From positions 1 to 64,000 of the forward strand of contig JAVBXL010000032.1 in NCBI GenBank assembly GCA_030824575.1: a DNA stretch of 64,000 bases. The letters are read 5' to 3'. A program made the translations under genes and the position numbers. The notes under the pieces are model-generated. The model was not told the DNA's origin, made no database searches, and saw only the letters and a program-made list of their open reading frames with translations. Shown here piece after piece: positions 51,830-61,075 of the stretch. This stretch comes from a bacterium. Its GTDB lineage: Bacteria > Pseudomonadota > Alphaproteobacteria > Sphingomonadales > Sphingomonadaceae. How positions within the stretch are numbered: the stretch's first letter is position 1; each line of letters opens with the position of its first letter.

Positions 51830-53793
51830 GGGCTGCTCGCCCAGTTTTTTAGCTTGGCGTAGAGCGCGGCGATCCCGCCTGCGAAGATCAGGATGGCGAG
51901 CGGCACGGCCCAGGGATTTTCCGCCACCAGCGCGAGCGGCGCATCGCTGTCGGTGCTGGCGACGATACCGGCGAAGGCGACGCCGAACAGGCTTTCGCCG
52001 ACGATGAAGCCGGTCGCCATCAGCACGCCCATGCGCTCGGCAAATTCCGGGTTCGCCTGACGCAGGGACCAGCGGTTGTAGAGATGGCCGATCACCGCGC
52101 CGACCGGGATCAGCAGGGTGAGCGCCATCGGCAGGTAGATGCCCATGCCGACCGCGAGCGGTGGCAGGCGCAGCTTGCCCGACTTGCCCAGCAGTTCATC
52201 GACCAGCACCACCGCCGCGCCGATCCCGGCACCAATGCCGATCAGGCCCCAGTCGAGATCGCCGCCCAGCACGCCCTTGGCGAGGGCGGAGATGAGCGCA
52301 GCCTGGGGCGCGGGCAGGGCGTTCGGCCCAGCGCCGGGCGCGCCGGCGAAACCGAAGGCGCTGTTCAGGAGGTCGAGCACCGGCGGGATCACCAGCGCGC
52401 CGAACAATACGCCCAGGATCAGCGCAATCTGCTGCTTCCACGGCGTCGCACCGACCAATTGGCCAGTCTTGAGGTCTTGCAGATTATCGTTGGAGATGGT
52501 GGCGATGCCGAAGACGATGGCGGTGGTGAACAGGGCATAGGCGATCAGCGCCTGCGTCTGCTGGGGGTCGTCGCCGCCCGATCCGTAGATGGCGGCGAGC
52601 ATCAGCGATGCGCCCAGCACGGCGAGGATGCCGACACCTGAAATCGGGCTGTTCGACGCGCCGATCAGGCCCGCCATATAGCCGCAGACCGACGCGATGA
52701 TGATGCCCGCGACCAACACATAGGCCAGCGTCAGGCCGATGATCGGCACCGGATTATCGGCGATCGGGCCGCCCTGGGCAAAGACCCAGAGCAGGAAGCC
52801 GATCGGCACCAGCGCGGCGAGGATCGTGCCGCCGACGATGGAGATGGGCAGGTCGCGCTCGGTTATGTCGAGGTCGGCGGCATTGCCCGCCTTGCGCGTG
52901 GCGTTGGCGACCAGGGCGGATCGGATGCCGCTGACGATCGGGCCGAGGATCTTGAGCAGGGTCCAGATCGCCGCGACGCCGATGGTGCCCGCGCCGATGA
53001 AGCGCGCCTTCATGCGGAAAGTGGTGCCGACCAGGTCGGCGAGGTCCGCGCCGGCGGGGACGGGGGTGGTGAGGTAAGGCACGATGCCGACCCAGCTGAT
53101 AAGCAGGCCGATGAACATGGCGACGCCCACGGAAAGCCCGACGAGATGGCCGACGCCGATCAGCGCCATCGAGAAACTGGTGGAGACGGACGTCGCGCCC
53201 CCGCCGAACGTGAAGAATGTGGCGGCTTCTTCGGCCAGGATTTTTGTCTTGGCGATGATCGAGAAGCTGGCGGCGGCGATCGCGCTGGCGACGATGGCGG
53301 CGAGGCCCCGGCGGTTTTCCTCCAGCCCCTCGCGCGAGCCCGCGCCGACTTTCAGCACTTCGGCGGCGGCTACGCCTTCGGGATAGGGGAGGTCGGAGCC
53401 GGTCACGAGCGCGCGGCGCAGCGGCACCGAATACATGACGCCCAATATGCCGCCCAGCGCGATGGTGCAGGCCGACAGCCAATAGGGAAAGCCCTGCCAC
53501 CAGCCGATGATGACCAGGCCCGGCAGCACGAAGATGATCGCCGAGAGCGTACCGGCGGCGGACGCGATGGTCTGGACGATATTGTTTTCCAGGATCGTGC
53601 CGGTCGAAAACAGCCGCAGCACCGCCATGGAGATGACCGCCGCGGGGATGGAGGTGGCGAAGGTCAGGCCGATCTTGAGGCCCAGATAGACGTTCGCCGC
53701 GGTGAAGATGAGGGTGATGAGCGCGCCCAGGATCACGCCCCTGATCGTCAGCTCCGCCATCGGCGTTGCCTTGCTATCCGTCGTCACCCGCAT
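51817..53793 (-). CDS. OPT-family oligopeptide transporter
   Basis: The 658-residue protein has about 15 hydrophobic segments and motifs of the OPT family: ELTIRGVILGALITLIFTAANVYLGLKIGLTFATSIPAAVI near the N-terminus and PLRRALVTGSDLPYPEGVAAAEVLKVG. It imports small peptides or metal-chelate complexes using the proton gradient. It is transcribed away from the SGNH gene cluster; its stop lies inside a palindrome. Confidence 0.9.
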   Translation of the reverse strand: MRVTTDSKATPMAELTIRGVILGALITLIFTAANVYLGLKIGLTFATSIPAAVISMAVLRLFSTGTILENNIVQTIASAAGTLSAIIFVLPGLVIIGWWQGFPYWLSACTIALGGILGVMYSVPLRRALVTGSDLPYPEGVAAAEVLKVGAGSREGLEENRRGLAAIVASAIAAASFSIIAKTKILAEEAATFFTFGGGATSVSTSFSMALIGVGHLVGLSVGVAMFIGLLISWVGIVPYLTTPVPAGADLADLVGTTFRMKARFIGAGTIGVAAIWTLLKILGPIVSGIRSALVANATRKAGNAADLDITERDLPISIVGGTILAALVPIGFLLWVFAQGGPIADNPVPIIGLTLAYVLVAGIIIASVCGYMAGLIGASNSPISGVGILAVLGASLMLAAIYGSGGDDPQQTQALIAYALFTTAIVFGIATISNDNLQDLKTGQLVGATPWKQQIALILGVLFGALVIPPVLDLLNSAFGFAGAPGAGPNALPAPQAALISALAKGVLGGDLDWGLIGIGAGIGAAVVLVDELLGKSGKLRLPPLAVGMGIYLPMALTLLIPVGAVIGHLYNRWSLRQANPEFAERMGVLMATGFIVGESLFGVAFAGIVASTDSDAPLALVAENPWAVPLAILIFAGGIAALYAKLKNWASSPLVE

Positions 53794-53904
53794 GTCCCCT
53801 TGGCTTTTCTGGCATCCTTGATCCGGCTGGTAATAATGTTGCTTGGCCGTGGATCAATCGGAAAGTGATATGCGACGGACTATGGACCCGCGCTGCGCAT
53901 GAGG

Positions 53905-53927
53905 ACAGCGCAAAAAAGCGGCGCTGT
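53905..53927 (-). terminator. hairpin directly after the SGNH hydrolase stop
   Basis: ACAGCGC (53905-53911) pairs with GCGCTGT (53921-53927); the stem begins immediately after the TAA stop on the minus strand and the loop carries a T-tract. The lack of a T-tract after the stem makes it a weak terminator call. Confidence 0.4.
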
Positions 53928-54674
53928 TTATGAACTTTTGCCGCTGCCTGTACCGACCGGCAAGGACTGATCGAGCCAGGCATTGACCAGCCCCGTCCAG
54001 CGCTGATAGCCGCGCGCATTCATGTGCAACCCGTCGGGGCGGAAGAGCGAGGCGTCGGGCAGGCCGTCGCGCGCCAGCAGCACGGTGCCGACGTCGAGAT
54101 AGTCGAACTTTTCCGCCTTGGCGCGCGCGGCGATGGCGGCGTTGACCTGCGCCATTTTGGGCCAGAGCGTCCAGCGGATCGGGCTGGGCTTGAGCGAGAG
54201 CCAGACGATGGCGGCGCGCGGATAATCGGCGCGCAGCCGCTTGAGCAGGGCGAGGATGTCCCGCGACACTGCGTCGGGCGTCGTGCCCGCGGCCAGGTCG
54301 TTTTCCCCCACATAGACGACCACCGAGCGGGGCGGGACGGGCGGCAGCAGCCGCTTGTAATAATGGAGGACATGGGCGGTGGTCGCGCCACCGAAACCGC
54401 GATTGACGGTGCCAATATCGGTGAAGCTGCCCGCTATGTCCCATAGCCGGATGCTGGAGCTGCCCAGGAAGAGGGTGGCGTCGCGCACGGGCGCACCGGC
54501 GCTGTTGGCCTTGGCGAAGGCCTCCACTTCGTTGGAGAAGGGGAAGGTGGGGTCGGCATTGGGCGCGGGGTTGGCGCGGCCAGGCGCGGGCGGCGGCACC
54601 GCGGCGGCGGGGGCCGCCAGCGCGCAGGCGAGCAGGGCCAGCAGCGCCGTCCGGCGGAGGCCCGCGCCTGGCAT
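53928..54674 (-). CDS. secreted SGNH/GDSL-type hydrolase
   Basis: From the ATG at 54674 the 248-residue protein has a signal peptide (ALLALLACALAAPAAA), then SGNH blocks: FLGSSSIRLWDIAG with the Ser nucleophile, NRGFGGATTAHVL, the VVYVGENDLAAG block and PDGLHMNARGYQRW with the catalytic Asp and His. Such enzymes hydrolyse esters or remove acetyl groups from polysaccharides. It follows hspQ by seven bases on the same strand. Confidence 0.88.
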   Translation of the reverse strand: MPGAGLRRTALLALLACALAAPAAAVPPPAPGRANPAPNADPTFPFSNEVEAFAKANSAGAPVRDATLFLGSSSIRLWDIAGSFTDIGTVNRGFGGATTAHVLHYYKRLLPPVPPRSVVVYVGENDLAAGTTPDAVSRDILALLKRLRADYPRAAIVWLSLKPSPIRWTLWPKMAQVNAAIAARAKAEKFDYLDVGTVLLARDGLPDASLFRPDGLHMNARGYQRWTGLVNAWLDQSLPVGTGSGKSS

Positions 54675-54681
54675 TGCGCCC

Positions 54682-55053
54682 TTAATGGCGGTGGAGCGGA
54701 CGCAGGCGATATTTGCCGTCCGCATAGGGGCCGAACATGCCGGTGATGGCGGGGTGATCGACCGGCTCGTCGCTGTCGTCATTGACCAGATTTTGCTGGC
54801 TGACATAGGCGACGTAGCTGGATTCGCCATTTTCGGCGAGCAGATGGTAGAAGGGCTGGTCCTTGTCGGGCCGCGCGGTTTCAGGGATAGCCTCATACCA
54901 TTCCTCGCTATTGGCGAAGACCGGATCAATATCGAACACGACGCCGCGAAAGCCGAACATGCGATGCTTGAGCACATCGCCGATATTGAAGCGGGCATGG
55001 ACGATCGGCGGGGCGGTGACGCCAGCGCCGAAAATCTGAATCGTGTCTTTCAT
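54682..55053 (-). CDS. hspQ: heat shock protein HspQ/hemimethylated DNA-binding domain protein
   Basis: The 123-residue protein has the HspQ (YccV) family domain: ARFNIGDVLKHRMFGFRGVVFDIDP, EEWYEAIPETARPDKDQPFYHLLAEN and SSYVAYVSQQNLVND. In E. coli HspQ promotes degradation of mutant DnaA and modulates the Lon protease. It is the first gene of the pair with the SGNH hydrolase. Confidence 0.9.
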   Translation of the reverse strand: MKDTIQIFGAGVTAPPIVHARFNIGDVLKHRMFGFRGVVFDIDPVFANSEEWYEAIPETARPDKDQPFYHLLAENGESSYVAYVSQQNLVNDDSDEPVDHPAITGMFGPYADGKYRLRPLHRH

Positions 55054-55176
55054 GCCTCCAATTTAGGATGCTGCTGCGCGGACACAAGAAAAATACCGGA
55101 AAGGCTGCTTGGCAAGGACGATTTCATTCGCTAATGGCCGCCCCTCGACCGGGACGGCGCAAGTCGGACCATCTGC

Positions 55177-55266
<90 letters not shown>

Positions 55267-55271
55267 TTTGA

Positions 55272-55434
55272 CCCTCCGCAGGGGTCTCCAGAAGTCCACT
55301 GATATCGACTTTTTCTCCCTGATTACTGACGCTTGGCTCACCAGCTCGGCCGCAGTCGTCCACAGCCCTCCGCAGGCGTTTTGCGGTGATTGTGGTACTG
55401 ATTCGTGGTCTCGGCGGTCGAAAAACGTGGTACT
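55272..55434. repeat. direct repeats between tRNA-Ser and integrase
   Basis: CCCTCCGCAGG occurs at 55272-55282 and 55366-55376. GTGGTACT occurs at 55392-55399 and 55427-55434, with a partial copy GTGGTCTC at 55405-55412. Repeats in this position often serve as arm-type binding sites for integrase or its excisionase. Confidence 0.5.
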
Positions 55435-55452
55435 TTTTGGAGACGACGACCG

Positions 55453-56811
55453 ATGCTCAGTGACGCCAAAGTCCGGGCGGCCAAGCCCCGCCCCAAATCC
55501 TACAAACTGACCGACACCAATCGCCTGTTCCTGCTCGTGACGCCGAGCGGGGGAAAGCTGTGGCGGTGGAATTACAGCTACGACGGCAAGCAGAAAACGA
55601 TGGCCTTCGGCGCCTGGCCCCAGGTGGGATTGGCGGATGCCCGAGCGAAGCGGGATGAGGCCAGCGGACATCTGATGGAAGGCGACGATCCCACGATCCT
55701 GAGGAAACTCAAGGTTGTGGCCAAGCTCGAGGCCGGCAGGCAGACCTTCGAGCGGGTCGCGCGGGCGTGGCATGAGAATGCCAAAGCGCAATGGGCTATC
55801 GTACATGCCGCCGATATTATTCGCAGCCTGGAAAGGGATGTGTTTCCGGCCATCGGTGACATGCCGATCGCCCAGCTGACGCCCCCGCTCGTTCTGAGCG
55901 TCTTGCGGGAGATCGAGGCGCGCGGCGCGATCGAGACTGCAAAGCGCGTCCGGCAGCGCATTTCAGCGGTCTTCATCTATGGTATCGCAGAGGGTATCGC
56001 GACGAGCGATCCTGCCGAGAAGCTGGGAGCGGTCCTCAAGCCCCTGCGAAAAGGGCGTCAGCCTGCAATCACCGATCTCGTTCCCCTTCGCCGGATGATC
56101 CGCACGGCTGAGGAAGATTATGCGCGCCCCGTCACGCGTCTCGCCCTTCGTCTGCTCGCGCTGACCGCGGTGCGACCCAGTGAACTGCGCGGCGCGCAGT
56201 GGGATGAGTTCGAGGATCTGAACGGCTCGGAGCCCTTGTGGCGCATTCCGGCCTGGAGGATGAAGGGCGACGCCGATCGCAAGGATGAGCTCCACGGCGA
56301 TCATCTCGTGCCGATCACGCCACAGGCATTGGCGGTATTGAGGGCAGTGTGGCCGCTTACGGGTGAAGGACCGCTGGTTTTCCCCAGCAACCGCCACGCC
56401 CATCGCCCCATGAGCGAAAATGCCATCGGCTATCTTCTCAATCGGGCCGGTTACCACGGCCACCATGTCCCTCATGGGTTCCGCGCCGCCTTCTCTACGA
56501 TCATGAATGAGTGGGCCGAGCGCGAAGGCAAGGAACATGATCGCAAAGTGATCGACCTCATGCTTGCCCATGTCCCTACGGGCAAGGTTGAAGGGGCGTA
56601 TAATCGCGCAGCCTACATGCCCCGTCGCAGGGAACTCGCCATGGCCTGGGCTGACATGTTGAGTGACGGCTTGTCCGCACCGTCAGTCCTGCTTGATCTG
56701 CCCGCAAAGGCAATGGGACCGCAATCGCGTCGACGGGTGCTACCACCTGTCGATATCGAGTTTCGTTTTCCCACCCGAAGGCGCAGCTCCGCTAAGATCA
56801 TTGCTCGCTAG
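55453..56811 (+). CDS. P4-type tyrosine integrase
   Basis: From the ATG at 55453 the 452-residue recombinase begins MLSDAKVRAAKPRPKSYKL, the usual P4/CP4-57 N-terminal DUF4102 arm-binding domain, and has the catalytic Arg in TAVRPSELRGAQWDEF, the HGFRAAFST box with His and Arg, and the nucleophile Tyr in EGAYNRAAYM. It cuts and rejoins at tRNA genes. A GGAG ribosome binding site lies 11 bases upstream. It is oriented away from the tRNA, reading into the island. Confidence 0.93.
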   Translation: MLSDAKVRAAKPRPKSYKLTDTNRLFLLVTPSGGKLWRWNYSYDGKQKTMAFGAWPQVGLADARAKRDEASGHLMEGDDPTILRKLKVVAKLEAGRQTFERVARAWHENAKAQWAIVHAADIIRSLERDVFPAIGDMPIAQLTPPLVLSVLREIEARGAIETAKRVRQRISAVFIYGIAEGIATSDPAEKLGAVLKPLRKGRQPAITDLVPLRRMIRTAEEDYARPVTRLALRLLALTAVRPSELRGAQWDEFEDLNGSEPLWRIPAWRMKGDADRKDELHGDHLVPITPQALAVLRAVWPLTGEGPLVFPSNRHAHRPMSENAIGYLLNRAGYHGHHVPHGFRAAFSTIMNEWAEREGKEHDRKVIDLMLAHVPTGKVEGAYNRAAYMPRRRELAMAWADMLSDGLSAPSVLLDLPAKAMGPQSRRRVLPPVDIEFRFPTRRRSSAKIIAR

Positions 56812-56948
56812 AGTAAGGCGGGTGCAGAATCCTTCATGACAGGAGGGGGCTGTCGGCCCCCTCCATTGTGCTCGCCACATTATGGAATGGCCGCTTGGAT
56901 AGATGTCCTCGCCCAGGTAACACGCGCCACTGGCGAAGCGTCCTGCGA

Positions 56949-57851
56949 TCAGACATCGCGCCGATCCGGTAATGTGCTGAGCAGTGCGCTGGCCGAGACG
57001 ATATGGATATCATCGCCCGCCAGGCGACGAGCTTCGGCCTTCTTGAATTCGGCGTCATAACGCACATAGCCAAATGGCTCGTCCGCTGCGACCACCAGCA
57101 TAGTCGTTGTTGCGCCGACTGATGCCATGATCCGACCACCATTGGCGGCAATTTGTTGCGCCAGGCGGCCGTTGCGAGACTCGCCAAGAATGGCAATGCG
57201 CTGACCTTTCAATGTGCCGTCGGGAGCGGGCGTGGGCGGTGCCGTTGCGCGTTTTCTTGGCTGGGGTGCCAGCCAGTATGATAATTGCAAACCGGTATGA
57301 TCGATCGCTTTCACGACGATCATGCCTGCCGCGCGGGCGTCGCTGAGCGCATCATGATGCTTGAGCGGGATACCCAGATGTTTCGCCACGATATTGAGCC
57401 GATGGCTGGGCAGCTCGGGCCAGGCGCGCTTGGCAACTCGGACACTATCCAGCCATGTGGTCTCGAGCATCGCGCGATCATTTATACGGCATGCTGCTGC
57501 GAGGGCGCCCTTGTCAAAATAGGAATGGGCCACGGTCGTGCGGCCATTCAGATGGGCTTGAAGGATGCCGTGAACGTCAGCGAAACAGGGTTGGCCCAGT
57601 ACGTGGCTGGCAGCAATCCCGTGGATCCGCGTATTGAAGCTGCTGAAATGATCCTGCGGATCGACAAGGGTCTCATACTCAAACGCGACAGCGCCGTTGC
57701 GAAAGCCGACAATGCCTATCTGGCAGATGCTGCTGACACGCGAGCACGCCGTCTCGACGTCGATGACCACGAAGTCTGGTTCTTCGGTATCGCCATTTCG
57801 TGCAGTTGCCGCGGCGTTGGCAGAGAGGTTGGCGTGAAGGGGTTGGAACAT
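56949..57851 (-). CDS. DEDDh 3'-5' exonuclease fused to a BRCT-like domain
   Basis: From the ATG at 57851 the 300-residue protein has an N-terminal exonuclease domain with VIDVETA (DEDD motif I), HSYFDKGAL and the C-terminal HDALSDARAAG (motif III with His and Asp), as in DNA polymerase III epsilon. A linker rich in Pro and Arg follows, then a segment (GQRIAILGESRNGRLAQQIAANGGRI) that resembles a BRCT fold. The frame extends to 58358, but the Met at 57851 is the most plausible start. It may act in DNA repair of the island or host. Confidence 0.85.
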   Translation of the reverse strand: MFQPLHANLSANAAATARNGDTEEPDFVVIDVETACSRVSSICQIGIVGFRNGAVAFEYETLVDPQDHFSSFNTRIHGIAASHVLGQPCFADVHGILQAHLNGRTTVAHSYFDKGALAAACRINDRAMLETTWLDSVRVAKRAWPELPSHRLNIVAKHLGIPLKHHDALSDARAAGMIVVKAIDHTGLQLSYWLAPQPRKRATAPPTPAPDGTLKGQRIAILGESRNGRLAQQIAANGGRIMASVGATTTMLVVAADEPFGYVRYDAEFKKAEARRLAGDDIHIVSASALLSTLPDRRDV

Positions 57852-58125
57852 ATCAGGATCATACGCGGCGCTTAAAGCGTTGCACAAGGCCCTTGGCGCG
57901 GACAATCTTCGATGTGCATTGGCTTTTGGGAGCCATGCCGACATCGATGATGATCTGCTGTCCAACATCACACAGACGCTTTGGCAGGCGAGAAGCAGGG
58001 CGGTGGCAGCAAGATCAGCGGGCTCGTTCCTGCGGAATGACAAACTGGTTTCGGATCGCCGGAGAAATCGCACGGCATATGGCACGAAACATGGAATCCG
58101 ATACCGCCCCGCATAGATCAGGCAC
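57852..58125. other. intergenic region in the island
   Basis: About 270 bases between the exonuclease start and the small gene at 58126. Several short open frames exist, including one from 57880, but none has family sequence or clear initiation context. It probably contains both divergent promoters. Confidence 0.4.
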
Positions 58126-58362
58126 ATGAATATCGGTTCATATTTCCGCCTTGAAGGCATGCTGATTGCGGGCGCGACAAGCCTGTATGTCCAGGCTCGT
58201 GATGGCGCTTTCTGGGAGATCGGAAAGCTGAAGGATGTCGGGCATCTGCTGCAAAGCAATGTTGTCGTCGAGGGCATTCGCACAGGCGCACAAAGCGTGG
58301 CAGTAAATTGGATCGAGGCCATGAGGCCGATCCAGCATGCGATGAGTAGCATCGGCATGTAG
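58126..58362 (+). CDS. small protein resembling DUF5818
   Basis: The 78-residue product begins MNIGSYFRLEGMLIAGATSL and shows the pattern of a small beta-rich domain: a glycine-containing entry, a WEIGKLKDVGHLLQSNVVVEG middle and a VAVNWIEAM end. This resembles DUF5818 domain proteins, which are common in sphingomonads, but the match is by eye and weak. It is divergent from the exonuclease gene. Confidence 0.5.
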   Translation: MNIGSYFRLEGMLIAGATSLYVQARDGAFWEIGKLKDVGHLLQSNVVVEGIRTGAQSVAVNWIEAMRPIQHAMSSIGM

Positions 58363-58951
58363 CGTCAGGAATTCGCGCTTTGAGGTGCTCCTAGCCGGTT
58401 GGGTTGGGTCGCGAGCGGCCGAGGGAACAGTGCGACTGTGTCGACGTCGATTGCATCGAAGGAGCGGGCCAAGAAGACAGCTGTAAAAGCAGGGGCCGCG
58501 TAAACAACAAAGGCCCGCCCGGCAAAGCCGAGCGGGCCAGTAAAAGGCTTGAAGCCTTCGGGTCGCGCTATCCTGCTATGCTCATGCAATCGATTCGCAT
58601 TGTATGAATCGGACATAAAGGAGAATAGTTCCGTTACGGAAAGCGTGAAAACAAACTGCCGAGATTGGCAGCTCCATCAAGCGACACAAGTCTGACCGGT
58701 GGTGTCCATATGGAGCGCAATCTTCAGTCGGGCATCATTGCCGAACGCACCCTGATTGAAGGGAAGGCTAGATATGCCCGACCGGGCTAGTCGCCCCTAT
58801 GACGTCACCGCGCGAGCGCCTTTGCCTCACCCCATACCGGCCGCAGATTGTCGCTCCAAAGCTTGCTGGTCTGCGGCCACGTACACCTGTTAAGCCTCAC
58901 CGGTAGTCGACATAACATTTCTGCTGACGATAGCTTCCAGCTCAAAGCAGG
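58363..58951. other. gene-poor region with a terminator
   Basis: About 590 bases with no convincing gene. It holds a strong terminator for leftward transcription at 58502-58538 and a possible short transcript reading toward it. The open frame at 58365-58616 on the minus strand reads through that terminator and looks non-coding. Confidence 0.5.
58502..58538 (-). terminator. minus-strand intrinsic terminator with no obvious gene upstream
   Basis: On the minus strand the stem GGCCCGC/GCGGGCC (58538-58532 with 58518-58512), extended inside by CGGC/GCCG around an AAA loop, is followed by TTTGTTGTTT (58511-58502). A smaller hairpin, AGGCTT-GA-AGCCT, lies just upstream. The nearest minus-strand gene, nnrD, ends about 410 bases away, so it may end a small RNA. 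Confidence 0.75.
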
Positions 58952-59839
58952 TTATTGAAGTTCTCCATCGATGATTTCGGGAATAAGCGGCACAAGTTCG
59001 CGCGCCAGAAAACCCACTTCGCCAATGACCTTCGTCAAGGTTCTTCCTGCTCTTCCATGGACCCAGGCACCCCAGGCAGCAGCACGAAGTGCGGGTGCAC
59101 CCCGCGCTGCCAAGCCCCCGATGAGGCCAGCCAGGACATCGCCCGAGCCACCCGTGCCGAGCCCGACACAGCCATCGCTATAGACAAGACTTTCTCCGTC
59201 GGGCGACGCCACATAGCTTTTATCCCCTTTCAGGAGAATGACTGCGCTCCATCGCGATGCCATTTCGATGGCTACCGCCAAGGGCCTCGCCTTAATTTCC
59301 TCGACTGAAAGGCCGCTAAGAGCAGCCATCTCCCCATAATGGGGCGTAAAAATCACATTCTCTTTTACTCGCCACCGTGATGGGTCGAAGTCACGCAGTG
59401 AAACCAGAGCCGCGGCGTCGAGAATGAGACTGCCAGGAAAATCGAGGCTATCGAGGAGATTGGCGACAAATGTCCGCGCTCCTTTGCCCGAGCTCATGCC
59501 TGGTCCCAGGACAAGCGTGTCGCAGGACTTGATTCGAGCCTTCAATATTTCCGCTGCTGCAGGAGCGATTTCTCCCTCTTCGTCGGCGGGCAGCGCGATC
59601 ATGGCGGCCTCCGGTACGAGCACGCCCAGGGACAAGGCCGAAGATCGCACGGTCGCCATCTGCAGCTTTCCGGCGCCTGCGCGTAGCGCAGCTTCGCCGG
59701 TGAGGCGAAGCGCACCGGGCACGAATTCGGCACCTCCAACCACCAGGACGCGGCCGCGGCCGTTCTTGTCGGCGCCTTGCGCGATCGCTGGCAGTGGATG
59801 TCCCTTCAGCCACGCCTCGTCGAGCTGCTGGCAACTCAT
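58952..59839 (-). CDS. nnrD: ADP-dependent NAD(P)H-hydrate dehydratase
   Basis: NnrD repairs NAD(P)HX, the hydrated damage product of NAD(P)H. The 295-residue ribokinase-like protein has RVLVVGGAEFVPGALRLTGEAALRAGAGK, LVLGPGM, ILDAAALVSL, IFTPHYGEMAAL, ILLKGDKSYVASP and GTGGSGDVLAGLIGGL, all conserved. The N-terminal NnrE epimerase domain present in the common bifunctional form is absent. Its ATG overlaps the phosphatase stop (ATGA). Confidence 0.93.
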   Translation of the reverse strand: MSCQQLDEAWLKGHPLPAIAQGADKNGRGRVLVVGGAEFVPGALRLTGEAALRAGAGKLQMATVRSSALSLGVLVPEAAMIALPADEEGEIAPAAAEILKARIKSCDTLVLGPGMSSGKGARTFVANLLDSLDFPGSLILDAAALVSLRDFDPSRWRVKENVIFTPHYGEMAALSGLSVEEIKARPLAVAIEMASRWSAVILLKGDKSYVASPDGESLVYSDGCVGLGTGGSGDVLAGLIGGLAARGAPALRAAAWGAWVHGRAGRTLTKVIGEVGFLARELVPLIPEIIDGELQ

Positions 59840-60594
59840 CCGCGTGCACCGGCTATGGCATCGGGCGCGCGGGTAACGGGCATGTCCTCCCGCTCGACCG
59901 GGGCCGTCACATTGTATCGACCGAGCAATAGCCCTCCATCCTTGCCCGTCTCCGCGTCGAATGCATATTCGGTGATGGCGCAGTTGGCGACATCGCCATC
60001 ACGGTCAATTTCCAGTATCTCGGCCTCGGTCATGCCTTCGATGATGTACCGCAGACATAGCACCACCACTTGATGCGTGAAGATCATCACGTGCCGGTCC
60101 GCATGATGAAGCGCGATCGTATCCATGACGGAGCGCAGTCGCAGAATGACATCGCACCAGCTTTCGCCTCCTGGAGGGCGATGATAGAATTTGCCTAGCA
60201 GCCTGCGAAATTCTGCTTGCTGCGGTTCGATGCTGCTTATCCCCATGGATGTTAGCCCATCGAGGATGCCGAATTCCTTTTCCCGCAGCCTCTCGTCAAA
60301 GCAGATGGGCACATTGCCTGCGCAACCTCCGGCTTGACGGAACAGATCTGCGGTCTCGCACGCGCGTCGATAGGGAGATGCAAGGAGAACATCCGGACGC
60401 TCACGCGGTGCCTCGCCGGCATACCAACGTCCCAGCGCTCCGGCCTGGTCGCGGCCCAGGTCGCTCAGGGGCACGTCAGCGTCTCGCTCGGACAAGTCTA
60501 TGCGATCGACATTGGCCTGCATGGCTGCATCCCGCGCGACGTTGCCTGCGCTCTGGCCATGCCGAACGACCGTCAGTTTCCTCGGCCAATGCAT
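59836..60594 (-). CDS. histidine phosphatase-family protein
   Basis: From the ATG at 60594 the 252-residue protein has the phosphoglycerate mutase-like RHG motif in LTVVRHGQSAGN, the second catalytic His in HVMIFTHQVVVLCLRY, and SPYRRACETADLF. Substrates in this superfamily range from sugar phosphates to nucleotides; none can be chosen here. It is coupled to nnrD by a four-base overlap, suggesting a shared metabolite-repair role. Confidence 0.87.
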   Translation of the reverse strand: MHWPRKLTVVRHGQSAGNVARDAAMQANVDRIDLSERDADVPLSDLGRDQAGALGRWYAGEAPRERPDVLLASPYRRACETADLFRQAGGCAGNVPICFDERLREKEFGILDGLTSMGISSIEPQQAEFRRLLGKFYHRPPGGESWCDVILRLRSVMDTIALHHADRHVMIFTHQVVVLCLRYIIEGMTEAEILEIDRDGDVANCAITEYAFDAETGKDGGLLLGRYNVTAPVEREDMPVTRAPDAIAGARG

Positions 60595-60742
60595 TTGCTT
60601 CACCGCCTTTCTCCTTTTCGGAGAAATGGATGGGTTGGCCAAATGATCCCCTTTGCGAGCGCGGGAATGAAGCCGATCAGGATATTTCTCTCCTGTGTCG
60701 AGTTCACCAGGATGAGAGGAACATATTAGCCGGGATTCACGC

Positions 60743-60952
60743 ATGCGTGATGATGTCGAAGCGCTGACGCTCATGGCGGAGGAAATTTCGCTCCTCCGCG
60801 ACCTTTCCACGCAGGGTAAAGGCGATCCAAGCTGGATTCTCGTCCGAGCCTGCGCAGATCATATGCGTGATATCATGGATCATTTTGCAGGCGATCAGGG
60901 GCATTTAAGCGGCGAGATGCCCTGGTGGCGCGCATTCCAGGAAAAGCCCTGA
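60743..60952 (+). CDS. small hypothetical protein
   Basis: A 69-codon frame begins MRDDVEALTLMAEEISLLRDL and ends near GEMPWWRAFQEKP. It has an amphipathic, acidic helix-rich composition with no recognised family. Initiation context is weak and a GGAAC at 60718 is too close for a promoter. Its independent existence in the island's plus strand is plausible but unproven. Confidence 0.4.
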   Translation: MRDDVEALTLMAEEISLLRDLSTQGKGDPSWILVRACADHMRDIMDHFAGDQGHLSGEMPWWRAFQEKP

Positions 60953-61075
60953 CCCCCTTATACATCTGGAGCCGCAAATCAGGGATGCCTGGTTCGCGAG
61001 ATCATGGATAAAATGTCTGAGCATGGGGTTGTAGCAAGATGCCGCTCGGCAGCCCCTCCAAATCCGTGAGGCCCA

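Noticed and set aside
57880-58116. 78-codon plus-strand frame upstream of the DUF5818-like gene
   Set aside because: No recognised family, no ribosome binding site, ordinary for the noncoding gap.
58365-58616. 83-codon minus-strand open frame
   Set aside because: It reads straight through a strong terminator on the same strand, so it would not be fully transcribed; no ribosome binding site or family.
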